Below are positions 54,250 to 64,000 of a DNA stretch of 64,000 bases, in pieces. How positions within the stretch are numbered: the first letter of the stretch is position 1; each line of letters opens with the position of its first letter. The notes beneath the pieces were generated by a model. That model was not told where the DNA came from and did not search any database. It saw nothing but the letters and a program-made list of their open reading frames with translations. Made by a program: the position numbers and the translations under genes. Source of the DNA: Arthrinium phaeospermum (Eukaryota; Ascomycota; Sordariomycetes; Amphisphaeriales; Apiosporaceae); contig QYRS01000015.1 in the NCBI GenBank assembly GCA_006503535.1, forward strand, positions 620,001 through 684,000, written 5' to 3'.

Positions 54250-57200
54250 ATGCCCGATCCTCTGCCCGGTCTTTGGCCAGAAGATGGTGCGATATCAAGC
54301 GATGACCAATGGACTGACCAATGGGCCGACCAAGTCGCGGGGGGCGTGGGGTTTGGCCTCAATGGTCTGCATGAGATAGCTCATATCGAGGGGACCATTG
54401 CAGACCAAGATCATGATTATTCGACATGGTTCAATTCTACGGTTGTATCGGATTTGGGGGTTACACCAATTAGTCCTGCACCTTGTCCACAGTCTATCGA
54501 TGGCGACGGGTTTTGTGAAGATGAGCTGCCGTCCTGCAGTGACGAAGCGACAGTCAAGAGTGAGCCAAACCTGGACCCTATATACAAAAGCTTGGTGGTG
54601 GAGCTTCCGAGTTCGACTCTAAGCAACCCAAGATCACAGTATCATGGATTCGTGCCCCCAGCTCCCCGAAAGAGAGAATGGCAAGCAGTTGAGGCGCTGC
54701 TGGAAGTGTTAACGGAATCTGGGCATGAGGCTGAGCTCGACTACATCGAGTTTGAGCTCTCTCAATTCACTGTCTATGTCAACTCTTCGCATTACCCTTT
54801 GGAGTTGCGCCCACTCCAACACTTGTGCACGCGGGCTGCCTCCGACACCTTCTACTTCGACGGCGTTCTCAGCGCCACAAATCCGATTACAGGTACCAAG
54901 ATGAGTTTCTACGTCCAGAGGATCCCATTCCAGGAACTCCCAATTGAGGCCTACGGCGAAGATGATGATACGGTCCAGAGTATCTGGATTCGCTCAGATC
55001 ACAACAAGAAAAGGGAACTCTATTACAAGCTTGGTACCCCATCGAGCGAATATGAGAGGTTATACTTGCCTTTCCTCTGGATTGCGGACTTAGCACATCA
55101 TGTCATTACATACTGCGCCGACATGCGCGCCAAGGGCCGAATGGCCATGCTAGAAGATTTCCAGTCACGCTTCAAAATCTTCCTTTGCCGCAGGCACAAG
55201 GCATCAGAGGTTTTCCAGTCATGGGCGGCGGCACATCACAGCGATGACTTCCGAACAGCCGTGGTCACCAACAAGGACTTTATTTGGAAAGAAGCTGTAG
55301 GAACAGGGGATGAGCAACCGGGCAGATCATTCCATCACTTTTGGAAAGAGATCGAGGGCGCATTTTACCACCCGAACCTCCCTTCTATGGCTCAGACCTT
55401 GGAAGAAGACGACGGCAGCGATGCGAAGGTTGCGAAAACCATTGTTACCCCTTATATGTACGAAGTATTCAAGGATATGCCGTTTGGAGACGTGCTCCAA
55501 CGGACAAGTCTAACCACTGCGACTCAAGACCGGCAAACCGCAATGGTACGAGGAACATCTCAGTACTATACAGATGGCAGTGATCAATCTTTTGAAGAGC
55601 ATCTTCCTTCCAAAGAAGTTGATATTGGAGAACTCGCTTTTTCAATACGGCCCGGAGATGTTATTTCGACGCCCCCTGACGGTGCTGAAACCGACACCAA
55701 ATGGAGAATTGAAAAGTCACATCACCCGGAGCAAGACCACAAATGGTACGGTGTCGTGCAAAAAGTCCACTCGTCCAGAGGGACTCGGTCATTCGACGTC
55801 ATCTGGTTGTACCATCCGAGAGACACTCCTTGCGGCGTGATGAAGTATCCTTTTCGCAACGAGTTATTCTTGTCTGACCTGTGCAATTGTGAAGGGTCAG
55901 GGAAAGTTGAGGCGAAGGATGTGATTGCCAAACATGACATCAACTGGTTCGGTACTCCTGACGACCCCGGGCTGTTCGTGCGGCAAACCTACCTTGCGGA
56001 TGATAAGAGATGGGTGACGCTCAAACAAGAACATCTGTTCTGCGAGCACAACAAAAGAGGGAAACAGCCGAACCTAGAATGTTACCGCCCTGGAGACACT
56101 GTGCTTGCTGATATTGGGAACGACTATCTGCGGGCTTTCGTGATCGACGCAACTTTCCATCAGAATAAGCGACAAATGGTGCGACTACGGCAACTTTTGA
56201 GACGAAAAGAGGTAGACGGAACAGCACTGAGTTGTGCCCAGAACGAACTGGTGTACACTGACCAGTTCATCGAGGCAAAGCTAGATGCGGTAACCCGGCC
56301 ATGCTTGATACGCATCTTTCGTTATAATGAACAACTCGACAGGCTCGATGAGGAGATTACCGCACCATACGATCGCAATGGCACCGGCGATGCCTTTTTT
56401 ATCACGCACAAGGAAGTCCGCAATGAGCAGGGCGAGATTTGCTACAAACCTCTTGGTGATGTTGATAGCCCAACACTACGCCAGGGTTTCCACCCAGACC
56501 ACGCGACGAGGCTGCCCAAGCTTAGCGGGTTGGATCTGTTCTGCGGCGGCGGCAACTTTGGACGCGGGCTTGAAGACGGCGATGGTATTGAGATGAAATG
56601 GGCCAACGACTTATCCCCAACTGCTATTCATACATATATGGCCAACTCGAAATCCGGTTGCACCCCATATCTTGGCTCGGTAGATGATCTGCTTCATGCA
56701 GCAATCACGGGCGCGAAAGGCGCACCGGAACCCGGCGATGTACACTTTATCTCCGGCGGCTCACCTTGCCAGGGGTTTTCTGTACTAACAAACAACAAGA
56801 GCACGCCACAGCAGCGAAAGAACCAGTCGCTCATCGCCTCCTTCGCCTCCTTTATTGATCTCTATCGCCCATATTACGGACTACTCGAAAACGTTGCTTC
56901 GATCGTGCAGCCGGAAAGTAGAAAGGAAAGCTGCTTCTTCTCACAGCTCGTCTGCGCCATCGTCGGCCTCGGATACCAGGTGCAGATACTCCCACTCGAG
57001 GCTTGGTCGTTTGGGTCGGCGCAGAAGCGCATCCGGCTGTTTTTGCTCTTTACAGCCCCTGGGCTGCGGGCGCCGAGACCGCCTTGTCCATCCCACTCCC
57101 ATCCTCCAGGGACACAACAGAGGAGTTTCGGCAAGATGTCCAACGGATTACCTATTGGCGAGCGCTATTTTGGACCTACGCCCTTCAAGTTTGTTAGTGC

Positions 57201-58068
57201 GCAGGAGGCTTGTCAAAACCTGCCAGGCATCTACGACGGTTTGGCCGACTACTGCATGGGATGGCCCGATCACAGAATCTTTGGGTTTACGCCTAATTTG
57301 AGAGAGCAACTCAAACACATTCCAACGCAGCCATGGGGGATGAACTTTCGCCAACTGTTCTATGACGATGATGGACGGCCAATCCGTGGCGAAAGGATGG
57401 ATATTGACCGCAAGGTGTTTGATTCGAAGACGGGTAAAAGCAAACTGAGAACCGGGCTAGGTTCGCAAGGATGGGGCCGAGTATACCCGAATCATTTGTT
57501 CCCAACTATCACAACCAAGTGCTCCTTGACTGACTCCAAGATTGGGAGGATCAATCATTGGGACGAGTGCCGTCCTCTCTCAATCATGGAAGTCAGACGG
57601 GCTCAGGGTTTTCTTGACCATGAGGTGGTTATGGGCAGGCCAGCCACGCAATGGCGTATCGTGGGCAACAGTGTCGATCGGCATGTTGCTTTGGCTCTTG
57701 GTCTGGCGATTCGCGAGGCTTGGTTTGGTACGCTTTGGGAAGACGGGGAACAGCCTCCACGCCAACGCGCCGTGGATCCTATCGGCCAACGGCTGTCCGT
57801 GGGGGGCGACGGTATGCTCCCTACCCCAGATGAGATTGAGCTCGTGCCGTACGAAGGAATGGATCTCATGGAACCGGTCACGGAGTTGTCTGATGAGGAT
57901 AAGGTCTTCAGGGGCACGCCACGGTGGTTATACGAGCTCACGCCTGCTACGAGTATCGACGGGAACGATGATGTTGGTGCATCGCACGAGAGGGGTCAGA
58001 AACGTGCCAATCCCTTCCTATTCGAGTTCATGTCGAAGAAGCTACGGGAAAGTGCGGATTTGAGATGA
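54250..58068 (+). CDS. dim-2: DIM-2-type DNA (cytosine-5) methyltransferase
   Basis: DIM-2 performs the cytosine methylation of repeat and heterochromatic DNA in filamentous ascomycetes, recruited through HP1 and H3K9 methylation in Neurospora. The single exon of 1272 codons is intact. The N-terminal half (about residues 110-300) resembles a replication-foci-type domain. A BAH domain starts near residue 468 (PGDVISTPP) and includes WYGVVQKVHSSRGTRSFDVI and WLYHPRDTP. Catalytic motifs: I, GLDLFCGGGNFGRGLE (from about 760); IV, SGGSPCQGFS with the catalytic Cys at 840; VI, LLENVAS with Glu 880; VIII, QKRIRLFLLF from 925; IX, MEVRRAQGFLDHEV; X, VGNSVDRHVALALG (from 1138). The BAH domain and regular motif set point to DIM-2 rather than RID. 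It is a little shorter than Neurospora DIM-2. Confidence 0.93.
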   Translation: MPDPLPGLWPEDGAISSDDQWTDQWADQVAGGVGFGLNGLHEIAHIEGTIADQDHDYSTWFNSTVVSDLGVTPISPAPCPQSIDGDGFCEDELPSCSDEATVKSEPNLDPIYKSLVVELPSSTLSNPRSQYHGFVPPAPRKREWQAVEALLEVLTESGHEAELDYIEFELSQFTVYVNSSHYPLELRPLQHLCTRAASDTFYFDGVLSATNPITGTKMSFYVQRIPFQELPIEAYGEDDDTVQSIWIRSDHNKKRELYYKLGTPSSEYERLYLPFLWIADLAHHVITYCADMRAKGRMAMLEDFQSRFKIFLCRRHKASEVFQSWAAAHHSDDFRTAVVTNKDFIWKEAVGTGDEQPGRSFHHFWKEIEGAFYHPNLPSMAQTLEEDDGSDAKVAKTIVTPYMYEVFKDMPFGDVLQRTSLTTATQDRQTAMVRGTSQYYTDGSDQSFEEHLPSKEVDIGELAFSIRPGDVISTPPDGAETDTKWRIEKSHHPEQDHKWYGVVQKVHSSRGTRSFDVIWLYHPRDTPCGVMKYPFRNELFLSDLCNCEGSGKVEAKDVIAKHDINWFGTPDDPGLFVRQTYLADDKRWVTLKQEHLFCEHNKRGKQPNLECYRPGDTVLADIGNDYLRAFVIDATFHQNKRQMVRLRQLLRRKEVDGTALSCAQNELVYTDQFIEAKLDAVTRPCLIRIFRYNEQLDRLDEEITAPYDRNGTGDAFFITHKEVRNEQGEICYKPLGDVDSPTLRQGFHPDHATRLPKLSGLDLFCGGGNFGRGLEDGDGIEMKWANDLSPTAIHTYMANSKSGCTPYLGSVDDLLHAAITGAKGAPEPGDVHFISGGSPCQGFSVLTNNKSTPQQRKNQSLIASFASFIDLYRPYYGLLENVASIVQPESRKESCFFSQLVCAIVGLGYQVQILPLEAWSFGSAQKRIRLFLLFTAPGLRAPRPPCPSHSHPPGTQQRSFGKMSNGLPIGERYFGPTPFKFVSAQEACQNLPGIYDGLADYCMGWPDHRIFGFTPNLREQLKHIPTQPWGMNFRQLFYDDDGRPIRGERMDIDRKVFDSKTGKSKLRTGLGSQGWGRVYPNHLFPTITTKCSLTDSKIGRINHWDECRPLSIMEVRRAQGFLDHEVVMGRPATQWRIVGNSVDRHVALALGLAIREAWFGTLWEDGEQPPRQRAVDPIGQRLSVGGDGMLPTPDEIELVPYEGMDLMEPVTELSDEDKVFRGTPRWLYELTPATSIDGNDDVGASHERGQKRANPFLFEFMSKKLRESADLR

Positions 58069-59123
58069 GCAGATGAGCGAGCTGGGCAATTAGAAACACT
58101 GGAGAGCATAGGCACTGGAGGATGCCAGAAAGCTACATTTTGCACCAAAATGCAATAGAGTCATATACATAGCTTTGGATACGAGGTTATAGAAACCTTG
58201 GGGCGGCTTTGGGCTGCGCAATGGGCATGGCGTACGGGCAAGTGGTTTAGGCTACACTGCGGTGCTTCAACATGCTCGATGCGACACATATAAATACATG
58301 CAGGATTTGAACTCGAACATTCTTGGGCCGCGAATAGTGGTCAGCCGGCTGAGGGCCAGTGTGATATAGCTAGTTCGCGTTGATGACTACAATTGACGCA
58401 ATGACTTCAGTGGCACTTCCACGCTGAGGAGGGGTGGCTTGCGCCAATCTCTGGATTTCTATGGCCAAGCTTTTGGTCCTCGTGGGTGCGTTGGAATCCA
58501 GCGATGACGCTATCAAAGCCCTTGTCGGCTGTCTCACCAGACTGACAACCGCTCCCTGGCATGGGCGTGGCTGTCCTGGTACGCTACCCTTTCCTGTAAA
58601 TACCTAGAGATATCCCATTCGGCCCGTCTACTGGACTAACTCTTCTTCATTTCTGGTAGTGATCGACCGACGACTCGATGGCCTCGCTGATCTGTATCCT
58701 CTTCTGCATGATCTGTACACTCGATAGCCGGTTGGCGGTGGGGATCAGTTAGTCGATGACCTCCTTCAAGGAGAGAGGCGGGCTTTTTGCCAGCCTCCGC
58801 GGTGGTCACGGCTTTCATTCAAAAGCCTCGTGGTCGCGAAGATGTCCTCATTAAGTTGCTGGTGACCCAGGGTCTGGGGCTCTTGGCTCTCTCTCTCTTT
58901 CTCTCTCTCGCTAGAGTGATCACTTCAGAGATATATTCAAAGAAGGAGAAAGAAGAGCCTCAGAGAGGGACAAATACTCGCCCCCCAAAGATCAACGCTA
59001 GCAAGCAAGAGACAGAAGAAAAGAAGGCTTACTGAGGATCGGTTGCCGCGGCTATGCATCAATCTCAAGCGCGGCGATCCATCATTCTCCTGAAGCTGAA
59101 GCCCAAGCCCAGACGACCCAGGC
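58069..59123. other. Gene-free spacer downstream of dim-2
   Basis: No supported coding sequence was seen. There are CT-rich tracts near 58890-58912, on the side of the next gene's promoter. Confidence 0.5.
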
Positions 59124-60203
59124 ATGTCACTCCCTCCCCCACCGCGCGCCAGATCCGAAGTCCGCAAGGCTTCGATGCCCGATGCTCCTGCTGCTGCTCT
59201 GTCGACAACATGGACGGACTCGTACACGAGGAGGTGCCGACGGCCGGCGACGATACCTGCCGAGAGTCAGGCTGGGCCGATGCCGTTTGACAACAACATA
59301 TGGGATCCTTTGCGGCAACCTCGCAGCCATAGCGGTAGCCAACTCCAGCATCAGCAGCTCGCAGGGACCAAGAACGCCGCCACGATGTCGCGTCCCTACC
59401 CTACTCCGCTGCAGCAAGACCAATCGATACTCGAGCACGACCAGTATCACTCGCAGCAGACTGCCTACCATCAGCAGCAGCAGCCGCCGCCGCAGCAGCA
59501 GCCGCACTACCAAGCGTACCACCCCAGCTTTCAGGCAGCGGAGTACCAGCAACAGCCGTCTCAGCAGGAAGAACCAGAAGCACCGCCAACGCCATGGCCC
59601 ACCTTTCCGCCCCCGGCCTTGCAGATGAGACGGGATTCCTCCCGCACCCTTGCGCCGACGATGGCACCGGCGGCCCTAGACTCGGGAACGGAGCTCGCCA
59701 CAAGAAGCTTCAGTCTACCCGTGCCCAGGGATGTGGTGACGAGAGGCGAGTTCGGGTCATTGGTAACGAGAGGGAGCGAGAGTGGGAGAGTACCGCCGGC
59801 CGTGGCCATGATGGTCGTCATGAATCCCTCGGGAGACGAAGGAGCATTGCAGACGTATAGCGGCAGCACGCTGGATGGATACAACTACGGGTAGGTACTG
59901 ATCATCTACCCCTGAGCCCCTGAAAGCCTAGTCCCAGTCCCTTGGCATCATAAAGTTCAAGGCACTAACGTGAAACGAATGGGTAGCAGACACAACAGCA
60001 CAGACAGTCGCGCGAGTCTCAGCAAAAGCCTACTGGCGTCACCAATGGTACCACGTGAGGGGGGTACGGATGCGGCTAAGCGACACCGGGCGGAGCGTCG
60101 CCGGTTCCGGATCATGGCGAGCTTGGGCACGATTACGGCCATTGCTACGGTGGTGCTGGCTGTTTTCACGGCGCTGAACTTTTATTCTAACCTGAAAGCG
60201 TAG
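59124..60203 (+). CDS. Pro/Gln-rich tail-anchored membrane protein, unknown
   Basis: Two exons (59124-59890 and 59987-60203) give about 327 residues with no frame correction. The acceptor is a TAGCAG tandem, so a one-codon-shorter form is possible. The N-terminal part starts MSLPPPPRARSEVRKASMPD and leads to a Gln/Pro/Tyr-rich region (HSQQTAYHQQQQPPPQQQPH). A Val/Ser/Arg segment follows (FSLPVPRDVVTRGEFGSLVT). The second exon holds a Ser-rich stretch, a basic patch (AAKRHRAERRRFR) and one C-terminal hydrophobic segment (IMASLGTITAIATVVLAVFT), then only a short polar end. This layout fits a tail-anchored protein with a cytosolic low-complexity domain. I know no family for it. Confidence 0.7.
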
Positions 60204-63200
60204 AAGAAGAACTGAACTTGAGGGCAGAGTAAGGGGGTTTGCCGCTGGGGGGGTGCGGACAGGCCGGGGTGATAGCATTAGCAACATGGCATTGGTTACA
60301 ACACAAGATCCATCGATTGTTATCTTTGACAACAGAACCCTCACGTTTTTGGTCGTCTGGTACATCAAATTGGTGGTGAGTGATATTTACGTACTGGTAC
60401 TTGATCACGATATGCGAGACGCTGTGTTCATCAAGGCCCGAGTTGTCCCGGAGGCCCTTTCCCCCGATCGATCGATGTAGAAAAAATCATCGTTCGGGTG
60501 AAACTGCAGGTTCGAATGATCAAGCCGGCCCAGCCCATGGGGGACGATGTTCAAAACAAGAATAAACATGTCAAATAGAGTTCATCATTTAGTGTATAGG
60601 ACGAAAGGGGGTACCGATCCAACCGAGAGGTGGTGATGACGGAATTTGGATTTTTCGCTTGGCGTAACCAATGCAACGACCAACCAGCTAGCTCAATTGA
60701 TGCTTCCAAATATGTCTCAGATAGCAAGGCGTCGATTCAGCTTTCAAGGAACGGAAGTAACGATGCATCTCGATATACCCCGGTTACATCGAGTAACCCA
60801 GATGTGGCTATCATTAGATAGCCAAGAGAAACCCTAGATCGTGGATTCATGGCCTCGATTGGGCCCGAACGTTACGCGAATATACATCAAACATGATTAC
60901 GCGTCGCAGGCACGTGTCTCCTGGGCTAGAAAAAGGCGACGGTGTGTGTAACGGTGCTAGGATTTTCGAGCCTCAAACCCCAGGAAAGGGGGCCACTGGC
61001 CAGGTCGGCTCCAGCTAAGGGGTCCTAGACGCCACAGCCGCGCAAGCAGCCACGAGATCCGCGCGGATAGACTTTCCGGTGAGAGGACAGCCAAAGCCGA
61101 TCATGTCGCACCGAAAGGGGGCTGTTGCATAATCTCATCCATCCCCTGATACCAAAATGAAAGAACGCCTGTCAGTGCATGCGTCGTGGTCGGACCGGGA
61201 TTGGGCGAACGCAGATCCACTCGCTACCTAGACAGCCAAGTGCTCGACGGAACGTTATAAGCTCACTCGATAGCAATTGGGCATACCTGCGTGAACGGCG
61301 GGGCCAAGTGTTGACGTGTATCGGGCAGGTTATCGAAGGGTACAGTTTTGTCTGCTGGCCTCTGCATTGGTTGGGGCCTGCGATTTGCTGCTCACCTACA
61401 GCCCTATGAGATTGACGTGCTATATTAGGCTCTGCTAAACACTGTCCCTCAAAAGTCCTTAACCGGCTGAGAGGCAACGTAACACTTCTGTGATAGTGGT
61501 ACACAGAGGGCGAAAGATTGTGATGCTAAGTATAAACCTGCGTAGAACTCGTGGCCCCAACTTCCTAAAAGCACATCGAATGAGCCATGCATTCAGCTGA
61601 AGATATGCGGTGACACTCAAGCTCGCTTCTCCTTGAGCCGGACTTGTTGACCGTGGTGCACAGTATGCAGTCATGGACGGGTGCGCGTAAACCCCATCTC
61701 AGCTGTTTGTTTGCCGAGAGCCGCGTGGGCACAGTTGCCGTAAGGGGCGGGTGTGGCTGATGCGTGGATGCATCTCGTTGATTCGCGAAGGCAGCCACTG
61801 ACGGACGGTTATCTGGGTACGTTAGGAGTTTAGTGGCACCTGCTTATGGTGTCGTACAAGTGGTCGTCTTGAGATCCAAGACAACGTTGACACTGCGCTC
61901 CCCTGGCAGTGGGCGCATTACCCCCGTCAAGCGAGGCGAGGGCTGAGGGAAGAGAGAAGTACTTGGGGAAACCCTGTAGCCAGGCAAGAGCCATCGGTGA
62001 CATTTGTCGGAAGGTGGCGTGGCCCATCTGTTGCCGGCGACCTAACACATATTAAAAGACAGCGGTGTTCGTCTCAGCCTGGTCTTTACTGGCGGCACGA
62101 TACCGAGTCGACGGAAAAGGAAGGATGGAGAGTCCTGTACTGTTGGACATTCCTCTTCGCTCTCCCCAAGACATACAAAGGTGGTTAGCCTTCACCGGGA
62201 AGATCTTCGACCAACGTCGTAGGCGAAGGCGCCCAGGCTTAGCCAGGGCGTGCGGGTGGGTGGTATCCATCGTGGAGCGAATAGGACCGGCCGGCCGGCC
62301 GAAGAGGTATGGGAAACGAATGACGGGAAAGAGGAACTGGCGGTAAAACTCACTCCTGAGTCACCAGGCAGCTACGGCCAGTAGGTAGAAGATGTATTGG
62401 TGTAACACAAGCTCTCATGACTGACTACCTAGAGGTGGGTGTCAAGGATCAATACGGTTCCCTCTTACAATCCCACTGCTGCGTCCATTTTCGCTCCGTG
62501 ACGTACCAAAGACCAATAGCAATCATCGAATCTCATTGATGCCGGGAAAGGTAAGCAAGGCCAATTTACCCGCTAAGTATCCATAGGATCAGTGTATCTT
62601 GGCACACGGTATGGCATGGCGGGGGTATCTTCGGCGCATCGTGGGGTGTGCTAGACTCTGCTGCTTCTCTACTCCCCCAGAGCTCAGGCTTCGGACAAGT
62701 CGCATTGCTACTACACTACAGTAGCGCCCCCGAGTTGACTAGGGTGTACTGAAAGCGCATGGCATTCAATAGGGGGGCATGCACGCCCGCCATCAAGATT
62801 GGCGTATTTGCAGCAGCTGATCTCCGATGTCGATGAGTTGTCTTCGATGGAAGCGGCATTGCGACCTAGGCGACCGACCGAACCCCCGGGAGGTAGGAAA
62901 GTGACCCTGTGTGTGTGTGTGTAGGTAAGTCAGTGTGTCCGTACCTTGCACTGCAGTGCCGCTACCCCACCATCACCACCAAGTACCACCACAACCACAA
63001 CCGCCCACGCCGCCGTCCCAAGGCAGGTCTACTGTACGGGTAAGGCAACAGAAAATCCTTGGGAAGCCAAGTCAAAGTGGAAATATCCAGCAGCCAACAT
63101 GTATCGACGAGCGGTGACTGTCGCTCTCCTAGCGCAGGTGCCCCCCTCCTTTCCCGTCGTCACTGGTTGCCATAAGATCTGTAAACAGTGATCGTACCTA

Positions 63201-64000
63201 GTCCCAGTATCTACCAATTGCGCCGATGATGGCCCCGGTTTGGTTGGAGTGGGATGAGTGGTACATGTACCTTGAACCCAAGCGGCGTCTGTTCTTGTGT
63301 ACCACTACTTGAAGCTCGAGGTACTGCCCCTTCCACAGCTCAGCACGTCAATCAAGTGCAAGCCCGTCATGTTACCTGAGTACTCCCTTATAGAGCCCCG
63401 CGCTTTCTGCCCTTCATATACGTGAGTACCTGCCTTTACCATGTCTAGTTCTGGCACACTCTCTTGTAGTCGTCGTATACCTGGCTCAACTTTGCGATCT
63501 CAGACTAAAGTACTCACGTTTGGTCAGTGCTGCCGATATGAGGCCGGAGACGAATAGTAGTAAATCTAGAGCCATAGGGCGTCGCGTCGTACAGACACAA
63601 GAGCCAGTTTTAGGAAACATGTTTCTGGGGCTGGAAGCTGAGGCAAAAGTCAATTGCAGCTTGATTCCAGCCCGAGTACTTGACTTGTAGTAGGTCCTAT
63701 TTTTAAGCATTGCCCTAACGGCTTAGGTCACTTACGGAACCTCCCGCCTCCAGCGTCGAAATATTCTTTACAGTACTGTACTGGCACGGGCTTGTTGAAC
63801 ATTAGGCTCTCCCTGTCTTAGGTTTTCTGGTTCGCTTGTTCGCTTCGTTACAACGGTGCAGGCTTGACGCTAAAATGTAGAATGTGGAGGTACCGACGCC
63901 CCGTAACAGAAACAATTGAAGCCCGGGGATAGCGTGTGCAACAATGGATCTCGTGCATCAATTGATCCCCCACACTTTCCTTGACGCCTTTATGTACATC
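60204..64000. other. Gene-free region at the right end
   Basis: Nearly 3.8 kb holds only short open frames in all phases, none recognisable. A short GT repeat (seven units, 62909-62922), CCA/ACC-rich sequence near 62966-63005 and a CAGTACTG-like motif near 63772 are the only structures noticed. Confidence 0.45.

Noticed and set aside
62909..62922. GT microsatellite as a feature of interest
   Set aside because: Only seven units, within the usual range for fungal spacers.
1..64000. CRISPR arrays, insertion sequences or operons
   Set aside because: The sequence is eukaryotic with spliceosomal introns; no regularly spaced repeats or transposase genes were seen.

Overview
This window is nuclear DNA from a filamentous ascomycete (Pezizomycotina, most likely a Sordariomycete; I cannot name the species). 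The genes carry short introns (about 50-120 bp) with GTRNGT donors. Coding exons are rich in GC at third codon positions, and spacers are long and AT-richer. The gene set is typical of filamentous fungi: a DIM-2-type cytosine methyltransferase, an SKN7-type HSF/receiver regulator, a GH75 chitosanase, a GH76 GPI-anchored mannanase and a LaeA-like methyltransferase. I see no CRISPR array, rRNA gene, convincing tRNA gene or intact transposon.

Layout, left to right. At 1-8.1 kb are the 3' part of a UBP2/USP25-type deubiquitinase (+), a GH76 cell-wall enzyme (-), a small DUF4385-like protein (+) and a TRM10-like tRNA methyltransferase (-). At 8.6-11.4 kb is the mismatch-repair gene MSH2 (+), divergent from TRM10 across a promoter with a dense cluster of MluI-cell-cycle-box cores. 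At 12.7-19.1 kb lie three same-strand genes for a secreted GH75 chitosanase, a secreted type-B carboxylesterase and an L-amino-acid-oxidase-like flavoenzyme. At 23.2-25.6 kb is SKN7, at 28.0-29.7 kb a SET/MYND protein, at 32.6-35.3 kb a glycine-rich-domain-containing (GRDP/DUF1399-like) protein, at 36.5-37.4 kb a PEBP protein (-) and at 38.3-41.4 kb a large Pro/Gln-rich probable nuclear protein (-).

From 43.2 kb the genes are a phenol-2-monooxygenase-like flavoprotein (+), a 12-exon LaeA-like methyltransferase (+), an RMND1/Mrx10 (DUF155) mitochondrial membrane protein (-) divergent from an 864-residue probably mitochondrial protein (+), an intact DIM-2 (+), and a Pro/Gln-rich tail-anchored protein (+). 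The last 3.8 kb shows no gene.

The most important property of the window is its uneven integrity. All 13 genes between 1 and 41.4 kb need one or more 1-bp corrections to read as a conserved protein. These are mostly homopolymer contractions, and several genes also contain short direct duplications. All six genes between 43.2 and 60.2 kb read through without any correction. This looks like a change in consensus quality rather than biology, and the left-hand genes should be treated as real functional genes with sequence errors rather than pseudogenes. I did not find a clearly new multi-gene system. The most interesting biological leads are the MCB cluster shared by MSH2 and TRM10, the divergent mitochondrial gene pair, the micro-exon methyltransferase next to a GC-AG-intron monooxygenase, and the uncharacterised tail-anchored protein.
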